A stretch of DNA of 64,000 bases from Leminorella grimontii ATCC 33999 = DSM 5078 (GCF_000439085.1 NZ_AUUA01000001.1:744001-808000), one strand, 5' to 3'. Shown: positions 1-10,188, numbered from the stretch's first letter. The notes: generated by a model not told the origin, from the letters alone. Translations and numbers: made by a program.

Positions 1-389
1 AAACGCCTGCGCCGATCCGCGTAGAAACCATTCAACCGGCTAGCCATGCCTACGGCGCGTCCGCTTCTGCGCCCGCCGCCAAGCCAGTCATGCCGGAAGA
101 AACGGCTGAACCCGTGGTTCAGGAAGCGGCTCCAAAGCCGTTTGAAGAACCCGCAGTTCAGGCTGTTACTGTGGTAGAACAAACCGTGCGCGAGCAAAAC
201 GTCTCCAGCGCTCCGGCCTTTAAGCCTGCTGCTGTACCGATGGACGACGCGGAGCCCGCTCCCGTAGCGCAAGCGCCTGTCGTTTCAACCGACGCCTCGG
301 CGCAGAACGCCAAAGGTTCTGCAGGCGGCCATTCGGCAACCAGCCACGCGGCTGCCCCGGCGGCAAGGCCTGCTCCCATTGACGACTAA
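1..389 (+). CDS. rne: Ribonuclease E, C-terminal end (partial)
   Basis: The reading frame is open from the first bases of the window and ends at TAA 387-389. Only about 128 residues are present. They are rich in Ala, Pro, Glu and Val, as in the disordered scaffold half of RNase E, and the end reads GGHSATSHAAAPAARPAP, closely matching the E. coli RNase E terminus (GGHTATHHASAAPARPQP as I recall it). In E. coli this extreme C-terminus is the polynucleotide phosphorylase docking part of the degradosome, so its conservation implies degradosome assembly here too. The catalytic half lies outside the window. A strong terminator follows directly. Confidence 0.9.
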   Translation, partial: TPAPIRVETIQPASHAYGASASAPAAKPVMPEETAEPVVQEAAPKPFEEPAVQAVTVVEQTVREQNVSSAPAFKPAAVPMDDAEPAPVAQAPVVSTDASAQNAKGSAGGHSATSHAAAPAARPAPIDD

Positions 390-402
390 CCGTCAATAAC
401 AC

Positions 403-431
403 AAAAAACCCGCCGTTTGGCGGGTTTTTTT
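403..431 (+). terminator. rho-independent terminator of rne
   Basis: A GC-rich stem (AAACCCGCC / GGCGGGTTT) with a GTTT-type loop is followed by a run of T, 15 bp after the rne stop codon. Confidence 0.9.
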
Positions 432-482
432 ATGGTTCGCTTTAAGCGCCCGGCCAATATAAACGGCCAGGCTTGGAGAAAT

Positions 483-773
483 TCAGTACACTTTATGCAT
501 CAGGTTAATAACCAAAGATTCAACCTTACCTTTCGTGAACTGCGCAAACGAGGTGAAGTGCTCAGACTGGCTGTGCAGATCTAACGCTTCCTGTGACGCC
601 CAGCGTTCAATAAAGACGTACACCATGGGATTTTGATTATCCTGATGCAGGTCGTACTGGTGACAGCCCTCTTCAGCCCTGCTGCTGTCAACGATCTTTT
701 TCAATGCTTCCACTAAAGGCGCCTGAAAGTCGCTCTTAATCGTCAACGTAGCCACAATGGTAATTTCACTCAT
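483..773 (-). CDS. Antibiotic biosynthesis monooxygenase-type (ABM/YgiN-like) small protein
   Basis: The 96-residue protein has the ABM ferredoxin-like fold signature: an N-terminal strand (ITIVATLTIKSDF), a helix with EALKKIVDSSRAEEGCHQYDLH, then YVFIERWASQEALDLHSQSEHF. YgiN-type members act on quinols, and others are small-molecule monooxygenases that need no cofactor; the substrate here is unknown. An upstream in-frame ATG would give 124 residues, but the ATG at 773 is preceded by AAGGA at good spacing and starts where the family starts, so it is preferred. It stands alone, convergent with rne and divergent from the trp promoter. Confidence 0.75.
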   Translation of the reverse strand: MSEITIVATLTIKSDFQAPLVEALKKIVDSSRAEEGCHQYDLHQDNQNPMVYVFIERWASQEALDLHSQSEHFTSFAQFTKGKVESLVINLMHKVY

Positions 774-910
774 TATTGATTTTTCCTTTGCCGTAAAAAG
801 TGTACTTTCGGTATTCTCTCCTCTAACGAACTTTTTAGCCAGCCTCTTAAACTTCATCTTTCACACTATTTTTACTTAATCGGCCATTTTTCTTTATGCG
901 GATAAAAGCG

Positions 911-944
911 TTGACACTTCGCCTTCAATCCAGTTAACTAGTAC
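911..944 (+). promoter_or_regulatory. trp promoter 1 with overlapping TrpR operator
   Basis: TTGACA (911-916) and TTAACT (934-939) are separated by 17 bp, the same hexamers and spacing as the E. coli trp promoter. The -10 lies in a TrpR-type operator, AGTTAACTAGTAC. The left half-site is imperfect (TCCAGT where the palindrome would need ACTAGT). TrpR with bound tryptophan should block polymerase here. Confidence 0.9.
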
Positions 945-970
945 ACAAATACTCCCAGAGAGATACGCTC

Positions 971-1045
971 ATGATGACAATGACTACAGCTGCAACACGC
1001 CCCCTCTCGGCCAAGACGTTAATCTGGTGGCCAGACAAGCCTTAA
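971..1045 (+). CDS. trpL: trp leader peptide 1 (ahead of trpEG)
   Basis: A 24-codon ORF, MMTMTTAATRPLSAKTLIWW followed by PDKP, sits between promoter 1 and the attenuator. Its tandem Trp codons (1025-1030) are the sensing element: a ribosome stalled there for lack of charged tRNA-Trp favours the antiterminator. It is longer than the 14-residue E. coli leader peptide and has an Ala/Thr-rich front part. It is too short for ordinary gene calling. Confidence 0.9.
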   Translation: MMTMTTAATRPLSAKTLIWWPDKP

Positions 1046-1105
1046 CGGCGGGTCGGCTTTCTGCTGTAAAAAGAACGCCTATAGCCCGCAGCCTGCGGGC
1101 TTTTT
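1046..1105 (+). terminator. trp attenuator 1
   Basis: The intrinsic terminator is AGCCCGCAG (1083-1091) paired with CTGCGGGCT (1093-1101), followed by T residues. A competing segment, CGGCGGGT just after the leader stop, can pair with the CCCGC arm, which is the classical antiterminator arrangement. The stem matches the E. coli trp attenuator in composition. Confidence 0.85.
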
Positions 1106-1164
1106 AGTGCCCGCCGTTCGGTAAGTTTGATAAAAACGCAAAACAAATACGGTGATAAGACGCT

Positions 1165-2733
1165 ATGCCAATACAGAAACCCGCTTTACAGATCGTCACG
1201 GTAGAGACGCCCTACCGAAACGATCCCACGGCCATATTCAGCCAGCTCTGCCATCAACGCCCGGCCACGTTGCTGCTCGAGTCCGCAGAGATAGACAGCA
1301 AGCAAAATCTGAAAAGCCTTTTGGTTATCGACAGCGCGCTGCGCATTACCGCTGACGGGCATCGCGTAACGCTGCAAGCATTGACGGAAAACGGCGACCG
1401 CCTGCTCACGCTGTTAGACGAGCGGCTATCGAGCGACGTAGCCCATAGAAGCGGCCCACGATTCAGAGAGTTGGTTTATTCTCCCCCTGACGCCGCACAG
1501 GATGAAGACGCGCGCCTGAAGGCAAGCTCCGTCTTTGACGCCCTACGTCAGCTCTTATCGCTGCTTGAGGTCCCCGCAGATCAGAAAGAGGCCATGCTGA
1601 TAGGCGGGCTGTTTGCCTACGATCTGGTCGCCGGTTTTGAAGACCTGCCCCAGCTTAAAAGCGATCGCAACTGCCCGGACTACTGCTTTTATCTGGCCGA
1701 GACGTTATTGATCCTCGATCACCAAAACCGCGAATCGCGCCTGCAGGCCAGCCTGTTCGTCCCCCACCGGGACGATGCCGAAAGAAGGCGCCTGAAGGCG
1801 CGCTTAAGCGAGCTTCAAACCCAGCTCCTTGAACCGCCGTCGGACATTCACGCCGTCGCGCTCGAAAGCATGCAGCTTGACTGCGATCGCAGCGATGAAG
1901 ACTACGGCCGAATCGTTCAGGAGCTACAGGAGTCCATCCGCCAGGGCGATATTTTTCAGGTTGTTCCTTCCCGGCGCTTCACGCTTCCCTGTCCTTCGCC
2001 TTTAGCCGCCTATCAGACGCTAAAAGAGAATAACCCCAGCCCCTACATGTTTTTCATGCAGGATGACAACTTTACGCTGTTTGGCGCATCTCCCGAAAGC
2101 GCCTTGAAATACGACGCAGAAAGCCGCCAGATTGAGATCTACCCCATTGCCGGCACGCGCCCGCGCGGCCGCCTTCCCGACGGCTCGCTGGATAAGGATC
2201 TGGACAGCCGCTACGAACTCGACATGCGTACCGATCATAAGGAGCTGGCGGAACACATCATGCTGGTCGACTTAGCACGCAACGATCTGGCCCGCATCTG
2301 CGAACCAGGCAGCCGCTACGTCGCCGACTTAACCAAGGTTGATCGCTACTCCTTCGTTATGCACTTGGTATCGCGCGTTGTCGGAACCCTTCGGCGCGAT
2401 CTGGATGCGCTGCACGCCTATCAGGCCTGTATGAACATGGGAACGCTGAGCGGGGCGCCAAAGGTTAAGGCTATGCAGCTTATTGCACAGTATGAGGGCG
2501 TGCGCCGCGGCAGCTACGGCGGCGCCGTGGGCTATTTTACCGCTCACGGCTCTCTTGATACCTGTATCGTTATCCGTTCGGCCTACGTTGAAGACGGCAT
2601 CGCCACCATTCAGGCCGGCGCGGGCGTCGTTTTGGATTCAAATCCCCAGTCCGAAGCCGATGAAACGCGCAATAAGGCCCGAGCGGTGCTGCGCGCTATC
2701 GCCAGCGCCCATCAGGTTAAGGAGATTTTCTAA
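1165..2733 (+). CDS. trpE: Anthranilate synthase component I
   Basis: It makes anthranilate from chorismate using ammonia from TrpG, the first committed step of tryptophan synthesis. The 522 residues match the usual enterobacterial length (about 520). The tryptophan-feedback motif LLES ends at Ser40, and the chorismate-binding half carries PIAGTRPRG, the block [18 protein letters not shown] and SGAPKVKAM. Feedback inhibition by tryptophan is therefore expected. The start follows the leader/attenuator by about 60 bp. The stop shares a base with the trpG start (TAATG), so the two are translationally coupled. Confidence 0.98.
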   Translation: MPIQKPALQIVTVETPYRNDPTAIFSQLCHQRPATLLLESAEIDSKQNLKSLLVIDSALRITADGHRVTLQALTENGDRLLTLLDERLSSDVAHRSGPRFRELVYSPPDAAQDEDARLKASSVFDALRQLLSLLEVPADQKEAMLIGGLFAYDLVAGFEDLPQLKSDRNCPDYCFYLAETLLILDHQNRESRLQASLFVPHRDDAERRRLKARLSELQTQLLEPPSDIHAVALESMQLDCDRSDEDYGRIVQELQESIRQGDIFQVVPSRRFTLPCPSPLAAYQTLKENNPSPYMFFMQDDNFTLFGASPESALKYDAESRQIEIYPIAGTRPRGRLPDGSLDKDLDSRYELDMRTDHKELAEHIMLVDLARNDLARICEPGSRYVADLTKVDRYSFVMHLVSRVVGTLRRDLDALHAYQACMNMGTLSGAPKVKAMQLIAQYEGVRRGSYGGAVGYFTAHGSLDTCIVIRSAYVEDGIATIQAGAGVVLDSNPQSEADETRNKARAVLRAIASAHQVKEIF

Positions 2734-3311
2734 TGGCCGATATTTTACTTCTCGACAACGTCGACTCGTTTACCTACAACCTCGTCGATCAGCTTAGAGT
2801 CAGCGGGCACCGCGTCACCGTGTACCGTAACCACCTGCCCGCCGAGTTTATTCTCCAGCGGATGAGCGATATGAAAAAGCCTATCCTGCTGCTTTCTCCT
2901 GGCCCTGGTAAGCCTTCCGAGGCGGGCTGTATGCCGGAGCTGCTGCAAAGGCTAAAGGGGAAAGTGCCGATTATCGGCATCTGTCTGGGCCATCAGGCGA
3001 TTGTTGAAGCCTATGGCGGAACCGTAGGCCAGGCGGGCGAAATTCTGCACGGCAAGTCCTCCCCCGTAACGCATGACGGACAGGCTATGTTTGCCGGGCT
3101 GCCTTCCCCGCTGCCCGTCGCCCGCTATCACTCTTTGGTCGGAAGCCAGCTTCCCGATGAGCTTATCGTCAACGCACACTATCAGCAGATGGTGATGGCC
3201 GTTCGACACGACGCCCATCGCGTTTGTGGGTTTCAGTTCCATCCGGAGTCCATTTTGACCACCCAGGGCGCAAAGCTGCTGGACCAAACGCTGGCCTGGG
3301 CCGAATCGTAG
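2733..3311 (+). CDS. trpG: Anthranilate synthase component II, glutamine amidotransferase (stand-alone)
   Basis: It hydrolyses glutamine and passes ammonia to TrpE. It is a class I amidotransferase with the triad visible: Cys84 in GICLGHQA, His170 and Glu172 in FQFHPES. At 192 residues it is TrpG only. In E. coli this domain is fused to TrpD; here it ends with its own stop, followed by 315 bp of non-coding DNA holding a second trp promoter and attenuator. A separate TrpG is known from Serratia and Yersinia, so lack of fusion is not itself unusual. It is coupled to trpE by start/stop overlap. Confidence 0.97.
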   Translation: MADILLLDNVDSFTYNLVDQLRVSGHRVTVYRNHLPAEFILQRMSDMKKPILLLSPGPGKPSEAGCMPELLQRLKGKVPIIGICLGHQAIVEAYGGTVGQAGEILHGKSSPVTHDGQAMFAGLPSPLPVARYHSLVGSQLPDELIVNAHYQQMVMAVRHDAHRVCGFQFHPESILTTQGAKLLDQTLAWAES

Positions 3312-3350
3312 GAGGCGAGATCAAAGCGGCTATTTTTTATTATAAAAAGA

Positions 3351-3384
3351 TTGACAACGCCCCTTTAAACTAGTTAACTAGTAC
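3351..3384 (+). promoter_or_regulatory. trp promoter 2 with perfect TrpR operator, between trpG and trpD
   Basis: TTGACA (3351-3356) and TTAACT (3374-3379) again lie 17 bp apart. The -10 is embedded in the perfect palindrome ACTAGTTAACTAGT (3369-3382), followed by ACAC as at promoter 1. The operator is a better palindrome than the one ahead of trpEG, so trpDCBA may be repressed more tightly. This is a second complete trp control region inside the biosynthetic cluster. Confidence 0.9.
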
Positions 3385-3449
3385 ACAGAAACGCAGCGCA
3401 CTATTTGCAACAGGCTGTTCGTAAACACCTCGTAAACATATAGGTACTT

Positions 3450-3500
3450 ATGATGACAATACAAACTCAATTAACCCTTTGGTGGCGACCTCTCCTTTAG
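3450..3500 (+). CDS. trp leader peptide 2 (ahead of trpDCBA)
   Basis: A 16-codon ORF, MMTIQTQLTLWWRPLL, begins with the same MMT as leader 1 and carries tandem Trp codons (codons 11-12) near its end. It lies about 60 bp downstream of promoter 2 and directly ahead of a second attenuator, so it is read as a second Trp-sensing leader peptide. It is shorter than leader 1 and close in size to the 14-residue E. coli TrpL. Confidence 0.88.
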   Translation: MMTIQTQLTLWWRPLL

Positions 3501-3574
3501 CGGGCGGTCTACTTGCACCTGTTTGTCATCAAACAACGCAATAACCAAGAAGCCCGCGCCCTGCGGGCTTTTTT
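3499..3574 (+). terminator. trp attenuator 2
   Basis: Terminator stem AGCCCGC (3551-3557) and GCGGGCT (3563-3569) is followed by five T. GCGGGCGG just after the leader stop can pair with the CCCGC arm as antiterminator. The terminator hairpin is nearly the same sequence as in attenuator 1, which suggests origin by duplication of the whole control region. Confidence 0.85.
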
Positions 3575-3626
3575 GTGGGCGCTCCCCACAGTGCGTAAAG
3601 AACATAACTTAGAGCGGCGAAAGAAA

Positions 3627-4643
3627 ATGCAAACACAAGACATCAAGCAGTCAATCCTTAATAAGCTTTACGGCGCACAGGCGCTCACTCAGCAAGAAAG
3701 TCAGGCATTGTTCAGCGCCATCGCCAGGGGAGAACTGGAGTCGTCGCAGCTGGCCGCCGCGCTGATCAGCATGAAAGTCCGCGGGGAGACGCCGGACGAA
3801 ATCGCAGGCGCGGCATCCGCATTTTTAGCCGATGCTCAACCCTTTCCTCGCCCAGATTACGACTTCGCCGACATCGTAGGTACCGGCGGTGACGGAACCA
3901 ATAGCATCAATATTTCCACTGCCAGCGCCTTCGTAGCGGCCTCCTGCGGCATCAAGATCGCCAAGCACGGCAACCGCAGCGTATCAAGCCGTTCGGGCTC
4001 CTCTGATCTGCTGGCGGCAATGGGCATCAGGCTTGACCTGCCGGCCGAAACGTCCCGCAAGGCGCTGGACGACCTCGGCGTTTGCTTCTTGTTCGCGCCG
4101 CAGTATCACGCCGGCTTTCGCCACGCAATGCCGGTGCGTCAGCAGCTTAAAACCCGCACGCTGTTCAACGTATTAGGGCCGCTTATCAACCCTGCCCGCC
4201 CGAAAAAAGCCCTGATCGGCGTCTATAGCCCCGAGCTGGTTCGCCCTATCGCCGAAGCGCTGCGAGTGTTGGGCTACGAACAGGCGGCCGTCGTGCACGG
4301 CGGCGGCATGGACGAAGTCGCCATCCACGCGCCTACGGAGGTCGCGGAACTGCGTGACGGCGAAATCAGCGTTTACAGTCTGGATCACCGCGATTTCGGC
4401 CTGAATAAATACGCACTGTCCTCACTGGAAGGCGGGACGCCGGATGAAAACCGCGATATTCTGTCTAGACTGTTACAGGGAAAAGGCGAAGTGGCTCACG
4501 CCAGCGCGGTTGCCGCCAACGTCGCCGTGCTGATGCGGCTGTTTGGCCAGGAATGCCTGAAAGAAAACGCGCAAAGAGCAATGGACATCATTCACAGCGG
4601 CGTAGCCTATGACCGCGTTCAGGCTCTCGCGGCAAGAGGATAA
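3627..4643 (+). CDS. trpD: Anthranilate phosphoribosyltransferase
   Basis: It transfers the phosphoribosyl group of PRPP to anthranilate. The PRPP-binding glycine loop GTGGDG and the segment KHGNRSVSS are present, as is the family motif [17 protein letters not shown] longer frame begins at 3513, but that runs through the attenuator; the ATG at 3627 starts at the family position ([14 protein letters not shown]) and gives 338 residues. It is first in the trpDCBA unit, behind promoter 2 and attenuator 2, and three bases separate its stop from trpCF. Confidence 0.97.
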   Translation: MQTQDIKQSILNKLYGAQALTQQESQALFSAIARGELESSQLAAALISMKVRGETPDEIAGAASAFLADAQPFPRPDYDFADIVGTGGDGTNSINISTASAFVAASCGIKIAKHGNRSVSSRSGSSDLLAAMGIRLDLPAETSRKALDDLGVCFLFAPQYHAGFRHAMPVRQQLKTRTLFNVLGPLINPARPKKALIGVYSPELVRPIAEALRVLGYEQAAVVHGGGMDEVAIHAPTEVAELRDGEISVYSLDHRDFGLNKYALSSLEGGTPDENRDILSRLLQGKGEVAHASAVAANVAVLMRLFGQECLKENAQRAMDIIHSGVAYDRVQALAARG

Positions 4644-4646
4644 ATC

Positions 4647-6008
4647 ATGCAGGAAACCGTATTAGCGCGCATCGTTCAAGACAAGCAACAGTGGGTTGAT
4701 GAACGCCGCCAAAAGCAGCCGTTAGAAAGCTTTAAAAGTAAAATATCGCCCAGCGAGCGCAGCTTTTATCAGGCGCTGACCGATAACAAAACGGTCTTTA
4801 TTTTGGAATGCAAAAAGGCATCGCCGTCAAAGGGGCTGATTCGCTCGCACTTTGACCCTCGCGCCATTGCCGAAAGCTATCGCCCTTTTGCCTCCGCTAT
4901 TTCCGTCTTAACCGACGAAAAGTACTTTCAGGGCAGCTTTGACTACCTGACGATAGTAAGCCAGCAGGTGCATCAGCCCGTGCTGTGCAAAGACTTTATC
5001 ATTGACGCCTACCAGATTTATCTGGCGCGCTTTTACCGTGCGGACGCCATTTTACTCATGCTGTCGGTGCTAAATGACGAACGGTATCAGGAACTGGCCG
5101 CCGTTGCCCACTCGCTAAATATGGGCGTACTGACCGAAGCCAGCAACGAAGAGGAACTGGAGAGAGCTATCGCCCTCAATGCGAAGGTCGTCGGCATCAA
5201 CAATCGCGATCTGCGGGATCTCTCCATCGATCTCAACCGTACCAGAACAATGGCGCCCAGGCTGCCATCTTCAACCATCGTCATCAGCGAATCCGGTATT
5301 CATACCTATGGTCAGGTGCGGGAGCTGAGTCAATATGCCAACGGGTTTCTCATTGGCAGCGCGCTGATGTCTGAACCTGATTTGGATCTGGCGGTTCGTC
5401 GCGTCGTTTTCGGCGATAACAAAGTGTGCGGATTAACCCGCCCGGAAGACGCCGAAGCCGCTTATCGCGCCGGCGCGGTCTACGGTGGATTAATTTTTGT
5501 GGGCAAATCGCCCCGCTATATCGACCTGGCTCAGGCGCAAAAAGTGGTTCACGCCGCGCCTCTGCGCTGGGTCGGCGTATTTTGCAACGCCAAGCCGGAA
5601 ACCGTTTGTTTGGCGGTCGAGCGCCTTAATCTCAGCGCCGTCCAGCTTCACGGCCAGGAAGATGACGCCTATATCGCCCTTTTACGCCAACGCCTTCCCG
5701 GCGGTTGTGAAATCTGGCAGGCCAGAAGCGTCGGCGAGCATATTCCCAAACTCGACACGCCGCACGTCGACCGCTACCTGCTGGACAACGGCGCGGGCGG
5801 CTCCGGGCAAACCTTCGACTGGTCGCTTTTAGCCGGCGCCGCGCTTGAGAACGCCATGCTGGCCGGCGGATTGACGCCGGACAACGCACAACAGGCCGCA
5901 GTGCTTGGCTGTCGGGGGCTAGACTTCAATTCCGGGCTGGAAAGCGAACCAGGAAAAAAATGCGACGATAAGGTTCGCGCGGCGTTTTCCACCTTACGCC
6001 AATACTAA
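4647..6008 (+). CDS. trpCF: Bifunctional indole-3-glycerol-phosphate synthase / phosphoribosylanthranilate isomerase
   Basis: A 453-residue fusion as in E. coli TrpC. Residues 1 to about 255 are the IGPS barrel, with [27 protein letters not shown] and [16 protein letters not shown]. From about 256 the PRAI barrel begins ([19 protein letters not shown]), with the catalytic Cys in this KVCGLT and a C-terminal GLDFNSGLE phosphate-binding segment. It carries out two successive steps, isomerising phosphoribosylanthranilate and closing the indole ring. It is in an operon with trpD upstream and trpB 64 bp downstream. Confidence 0.97.
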   Translation: MQETVLARIVQDKQQWVDERRQKQPLESFKSKISPSERSFYQALTDNKTVFILECKKASPSKGLIRSHFDPRAIAESYRPFASAISVLTDEKYFQGSFDYLTIVSQQVHQPVLCKDFIIDAYQIYLARFYRADAILLMLSVLNDERYQELAAVAHSLNMGVLTEASNEEELERAIALNAKVVGINNRDLRDLSIDLNRTRTMAPRLPSSTIVISESGIHTYGQVRELSQYANGFLIGSALMSEPDLDLAVRRVVFGDNKVCGLTRPEDAEAAYRAGAVYGGLIFVGKSPRYIDLAQAQKVVHAAPLRWVGVFCNAKPETVCLAVERLNLSAVQLHGQEDDAYIALLRQRLPGGCEIWQARSVGEHIPKLDTPHVDRYLLDNGAGGSGQTFDWSLLAGAALENAMLAGGLTPDNAQQAAVLGCRGLDFNSGLESEPGKKCDDKVRAAFSTLRQY

Positions 6009-6072
6009 ATTCGTTTATTACACAATAATTCAATTCGTGACGTCCCTGATGTCGGCAACAAAAGGATATAAC

Positions 6073-7263
6073 ATGACATTGCTTAACCCTTACTTCGGCG
6101 AATTTGGCGGAATGTACGTTCCACAAATATTAATGCCGGCGCTACAGCAGCTCGAACAGGCCTTCGTCAGCGCGCAGAGCGATCCCGGCTTTCAGCGGGA
6201 ATTCCACGACCTGTTGACCAACTATGCGGGGCGCCCCACGCCGCTAACCCTGTGCCGCAACCTGACCGCCGGTACCAAGACAAAGCTATACCTCAAGCGC
6301 GAAGATCTGCTGCACGGCGGCGCCCATAAAACCAACCAGGTACTCGGCCAGGCGCTGTTAGCCAAAAGAATGGGTAAAACGGAAATTATCGCCGAAACCG
6401 GCGCCGGCCAACACGGCGTAGCGGCCGCGCTCGCCAGTGCGCTGCTGGGCCTGAAGTGCCGGGTGTACATGGGTGCGAAAGACGTCCAGCGCCAGTCGCC
6501 GAACGTCTTCAGAATGCGCCTGATGGGCGCTGAAGTTATTCCGGTTCACAGCGGTTCATCAACCCTTAAGGACGCCTGTAACGAAGCGCTGAGAGACTGG
6601 TCCGCCAACTACGACAAGGCGCACTACCTGCTCGGCACCGCCGCCGGCCCTCACCCGTTTCCTACCATCGTGCGGGAATTCCAACGCATGATCGGAGAGG
6701 AAACCAAAGCGCAGATGAAGGAGAGAGAAGACCGCCTGCCCGATGCGGTGCTGGCCTGCATCGGCGGAGGTTCTAACGCTATCGGCATGTTCGCCGACTT
6801 TATCAACGAGCCGGGAGTGCGCCTTATCGGCGTTGAGCCAGCGGGGCTTGGCATCGAAACCGGTCAACACGGCGCGCCCTTGAAACACGGTCGCGTAGGC
6901 ATCTATTTCGGCATGAAGTCGCCGATGATGCAGACCGACGAGGGGCAAATCGAAGAGTCTTACTCTATCTCTGCGGGGCTAGACTTCCCGTCCGTTGGGC
7001 CGCAGCACGCCTACCTCAACAGCATCGGGCGCGCGGAATACGTTTCCATTACCGACGACGAAGCGCTGGACGCTTTCAAACAGCTTTCGCGCCACGAGGG
7101 CATCATCCCTGCGCTGGAGTCCTCCCACGCGCTGGCCTACGCGCTGAAGATGATTGCGGCCGAACCGCAAAAAGAACAAATCCTGGTGGTTAACCTGTCC
7201 GGCCGGGGAGATAAAGACATATTTACCGTTCACGATATTTTAAAAGCGCGGGGAGAGATCTGA
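6073..7263 (+). CDS. trpB: Tryptophan synthase beta chain
   Basis: A PLP enzyme that condenses indole with serine. The PLP lysine is Lys86 in HGGAHKTNQ, and the phosphate loop GGGSNAIG is present. The frame is open from an ATG at 6037, but the ATG at 6073 has AAAGGA upstream and begins at the conserved [18 protein letters not shown], giving 396 residues (E. coli 397). The stop overlaps the trpA start (TGATG), which couples synthesis of the two subunits of the alpha2-beta2 complex. Confidence 0.98.
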   Translation: MTLLNPYFGEFGGMYVPQILMPALQQLEQAFVSAQSDPGFQREFHDLLTNYAGRPTPLTLCRNLTAGTKTKLYLKREDLLHGGAHKTNQVLGQALLAKRMGKTEIIAETGAGQHGVAAALASALLGLKCRVYMGAKDVQRQSPNVFRMRLMGAEVIPVHSGSSTLKDACNEALRDWSANYDKAHYLLGTAAGPHPFPTIVREFQRMIGEETKAQMKEREDRLPDAVLACIGGGSNAIGMFADFINEPGVRLIGVEPAGLGIETGQHGAPLKHGRVGIYFGMKSPMMQTDEGQIEESYSISAGLDFPSVGPQHAYLNSIGRAEYVSITDDEALDAFKQLSRHEGIIPALESSHALAYALKMIAAEPQKEQILVVNLSGRGDKDIFTVHDILKARGEI

Positions 7264-8069
7264 TGGAACGTTATCAACGCCTGTTTAACCAATTGGAAGC
7301 CAACGGAGAAGGCGCGTTTGTCCCCTTCGTCACGCTGGGCGATCCAAACCCCGAGCTGTCGCTAAAGATTATTGATACCCTGATTGACGCAGGCGCCGAT
7401 GCGCTGGAACTCGGGATCCCGTTTTCCGACCCGCTGGCGGACGGCCCCACCATTCAAAACGCCACTCTGCGCGCCTTTGCCTCAGGAGTGACGCCGTCAC
7501 TTTGCTTTGACCTGTTGGCAAAAATACGCGCCCGTCACCCCAATATTCCGATCGGCCTGCTGATGTACGCAAACCTGATTTTCACCCGCGGGATCGACGA
7601 GTTTTACGCCCGCTGCGCCGCGGTTGGCGTAGACTCCGTACTGGTTGCCGACGTGCCTTTCGAAGAGTCAGAGCCGTTTCGCACCGCAGCGCTACGCCAC
7701 GGCGTAGCACCGATCTTTATCTGCCCGCCTAACGCTAACGACGACCTTCTGCGCCAAATAGCCACCCACGGCCGGGGCTATACCTATCTGCTCTCCCGAG
7801 CCGGCGTTACGGGCGCAGAAAACAAGGCCCATCAGCCGCTTGAGCACCTGATAAACCGGCTTAAAGAGTACAACGCCGCCCCAGCCATTCAAGGGTTCGG
7901 CATTTCCGAGCCGTCTCAGGTTAAGGCCTCCATCGACAGCGGCGCTGCGGGTGCGATATCGGGCTCGGCTATCGTAAAAATTATTGAGGAGCTCAGCGCC
8001 AAGCCGGATGAGATGCTCAACAGGCTGGCCGAGTTTGTAAGAAACATGAAGGCAGCAACTAAAAGGTAA
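7263..8069 (+). CDS. trpA: Tryptophan synthase alpha chain
   Basis: It cleaves indole-3-glycerol phosphate and channels indole to TrpB. The catalytic pair Glu49 ([11 protein letters not shown]) and Asp60 (LADGPTIQN) is in place, and the length of 268 residues equals E. coli. It is the last gene of the trp cluster and overlaps trpB. A matS site (7488-7500) lies within the coding sequence without breaking the frame. Confidence 0.98.
   Translation: MERYQRLFNQLEANGEGAFVPFVTLGDPNPELSLKIIDTLIDAGADALELGIPFSDPLADGPTIQNATLRAFASGVTPSLCFDLLAKIRARHPNIPIGLLMYANLIFTRGIDEFYARCAAVGVDSVLVADVPFEESEPFRTAALRHGVAPIFICPPNANDDLLRQIATHGRGYTYLLSRAGVTGAENKAHQPLEHLINRLKEYNAAPAIQGFGISEPSQVKASIDSGAAGAISGSAIVKIIEELSAKPDEMLNRLAEFVRNMKAATKR
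7488..7500. other. matS site (MatP binding), inside trpA
   Basis: GTGACGCCGTCAC fits the matS consensus GTGACRNYGTCAC at every position. MatP binding to such sites organises the Ter macrodomain in Enterobacterales. It is one of four in the window. Confidence 0.75.
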
Positions 8070-8094
8070 TTCATTCAAGAAGCCATAATGCAAA

Positions 8095-8118
8095 ACGGGC
8101 GCCTATAACGGCGCCCGT
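8095..8118. terminator. Hairpin between convergent trpA and phoR
   Basis: ACGGGCGCC and GGCGCCCGT pair perfectly around a 6-nt loop. The T-run lies on the minus-strand side (TTTT), so it is mainly the phoR terminator; on the plus side no clear T-tract follows. Confidence 0.75.
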
Positions 8119-8138
8119 CGTCTATCCGCGACCGGAAA

Positions 8139-9428
8139 TTATTCACTCACTACTGCGCCCACCGGCAGCACAAAGCTGAACTCGCTGCCCTTGCCCGGCT
8201 GGCTTTCAATCTCCAGCCGAGAATCGTGATGGTTGAGCGCGTGTTTAACAATCGCCAGCCCCAGCCCGCTGCCGCCCGTCTGCCTGGAGCGGGAAGGATC
8301 GACCCGGTAGAACCGCTCCGTCAGGTGGGAAAGATGTTGCCGCTCAATGCCCGGCCCATTGTCTTTCACGCTAAAGCGCGCGCCTTTTGGCGTCAGCGTC
8401 CAGTCAACCTGAACGGCCGTTCCTTCCGGCGTATGGTTAACCGCGTTGTACACCAGGTTAGACATCGCGCTGTAAAGCTGCTCCGGATTGCCGTAAACGT
8501 ACAGCCCCGGCGTAACGTTGAAGTTAAGCTTATGCTTACCGCCGCTTAGCACTTCTCCTTCGCGCAGCAGCGTATCCAGCAGCGCCGGAACGTTAATCTT
8601 TTCATTCGATACGTGGCGCGGCGCGGCTTCAATGCGCGACAGGGTCAACAGCTGATTGACCAGCAGGTCCATGCGCTCGGTCTGCCCTTTCATGCTGGCC
8701 ACGGCGCGCTGGCGAATTTCAGGGCGCGTATCTTCATCGTCCAGCATTTCCAGATAGCCTCTAAGCACCGTCAGCGGCGTTTTCAACTCATGGCTGGCAT
8801 TGGTGAAAAACTTGCGCCTCACCTCTTCCAATTGTCGCACCTGCGACACGTCGCGTGCTGAAATCAGTATTTGCCCTTCATCATAAGGCACCGCGCGAAA
8901 CTCAATGTGGCTGCCGTTGTTGAACTGAAGGGTCAGCGGTTCGCCGAACTGCCGCTGGTTAATAAAGTCGGTAAACTGCGGATAGCGAATCAGGTTAAGA
9001 ATGTGCTGGCCGTTGTCCTCCGGCCAGCGAAAGCCCAGCATGCTTTGCGCCAGGCGGTTACACCAAAAGATATGGCCGCTTTCCGTACTGAGCACCACTG
9101 CGTCCGGCAGCGATTCCGCGCCGCTGCGAAAGCGCTTGATAAGCGAAGTCAATTCTCGCCGACGCTGGCGGTTGCGGTGCTGCATCTGATACAGGCCGTA
9201 AAACAGCGGCTCCCAGCTTCCTCTTCCCGACGGCGGCATAATGCTGCGATCCAACCACAGCCAGTGAGAAAGCTTCAGCAGGTTGTAAAAGTGCCAGCAC
9301 AGCGCAGCGCTGACGGAAATCAGCAACAGCAGCGTCAAATGGCCGATAAAAATGCTTAACAGCAGCGCGGGAAGACAAAAGAGAAACAGCTCTAAAATGA
9401 TTTTTTTCCACGACAGGCGTTCTAACAC
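8139..9428 (-). CDS. phoR: Phosphate regulon sensor histidine kinase
   Basis: Membrane sensor kinase that phosphorylates PhoB when phosphate is scarce, acting with the Pst transporter and PhoU. The protein has 429 residues, with an N-terminal hydrophobic pair (about 9-50), a basic linker ([19 protein letters not shown]), a PAS domain ([19 protein letters not shown]), the H-box with His213 in ASHELKTPL (same number as in E. coli), and N/G boxes ([23 protein letters not shown]). It is downstream of phoB with a 14-bp gap, as one operon. Confidence 0.97.
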   Translation of the reverse strand: MLERLSWKKIILELFLFCLPALLLSIFIGHLTLLLLISVSAALCWHFYNLLKLSHWLWLDRSIMPPSGRGSWEPLFYGLYQMQHRNRQRRRELTSLIKRFRSGAESLPDAVVLSTESGHIFWCNRLAQSMLGFRWPEDNGQHILNLIRYPQFTDFINQRQFGEPLTLQFNNGSHIEFRAVPYDEGQILISARDVSQVRQLEEVRRKFFTNASHELKTPLTVLRGYLEMLDDEDTRPEIRQRAVASMKGQTERMDLLVNQLLTLSRIEAAPRHVSNEKINVPALLDTLLREGEVLSGGKHKLNFNVTPGLYVYGNPEQLYSAMSNLVYNAVNHTPEGTAVQVDWTLTPKGARFSVKDNGPGIERQHLSHLTERFYRVDPSRSRQTGGSGLGLAIVKHALNHHDSRLEIESQPGKGSEFSFVLPVGAVVSE

Positions 9429-9442
9429 TGGCAGTTTCCTAA

Positions 9443-10132
9443 TTAAAAGCGCGTTGAAAAACGGTAGCCGGAACCGCGTACGGTCTGCAGCATCTTATCA
9501 TAGCCGCTGCCCTCCAGCGTCTTACGCAGTCGACGAATAAACACGTCTACCGTTCTGTCCTCAACGTAAACGTTGGTGCCCCATACCTGATTTAGCAGCT
9601 GTTCGCGGCTGTAAACCCGTTCCGGATGGCTCATAAAAAAGTGAAGCAGCTTGTACTCCGTCGGTCCCATATCGAGCGGCACGTCGTCCGCCATGACTCG
9701 ATGAGAAGACGGATCGAGCACCAGGCCGCTAAACGTCAGCTGCTCGTGTTCCGTCATCGGCGACGCTCTGCGCATCACCGCCTTGATGCGGGCCATCAGC
9801 TCTTTGGGCGAAAACGGCTTGGTCACATAGTCATCAGCGCCGGACTCCAGCCCCTGCACCCTGTCGTCCTCTTCGCTGCGCGCGGTCAGCATGATGATAG
9901 GAATATCTTTGGTCAGCGCTTCGCGCTTCATCGATTTGATAAACTGTATGCCGGAACCGCCCGGCAGCATCCAGTCCAGCAATACCAGATCGGGATACGG
10001 CTCTTTTAACTGCGCCTGCGCGCTGGCCAGGTCCCCCGCTTCTACCGTCTGATAATCGTGCTGTTCCAGCACAAGAGAGATCATTTCCCTGATAGGCGCT
10101 TCGTCTTCAACGATCAGTATGCGTTTCATCAT
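9443..10132 (-). CDS. phoB: Phosphate regulon response regulator
   Basis: OmpR-class regulator of 229 residues. The receiver carries Asp53 in [11 protein letters not shown] and the lysine in [11 protein letters not shown]; the C-terminal winged helix holds [13 protein letters not shown] and [16 protein letters not shown]. When phosphorylated by PhoR it activates Pho-box promoters, including its own. A Pho box lies 57-85 bp upstream of the start codon. Confidence 0.98.
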   Translation of the reverse strand: MMKRILIVEDEAPIREMISLVLEQHDYQTVEAGDLASAQAQLKEPYPDLVLLDWMLPGGSGIQFIKSMKREALTKDIPIIMLTARSEEDDRVQGLESGADDYVTKPFSPKELMARIKAVMRRASPMTEHEQLTFSGLVLDPSSHRVMADDVPLDMGPTEYKLLHFFMSHPERVYSREQLLNQVWGTNVYVEDRTVDVFIRRLRKTLEGSGYDKMLQTVRGSGYRFSTRF

Positions 10133-10188
10133 CGGCGTTAGGCTCTTTCGCTGTAGATCTTTATTGGAGCTGTAATGCGGGCCAGTAT

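Noticed and set aside
158-402. Two minus-strand ORFs opposite the rne end
   Set aside because: They mirror the Ala/Pro-rich RNase E tail and have no ribosome-binding site or recognisable features.
3513-3626. N-terminal extension of trpD from 3513
   Set aside because: The extension translates the attenuator region and has no family match; the ATG at 3627 is the conserved start.
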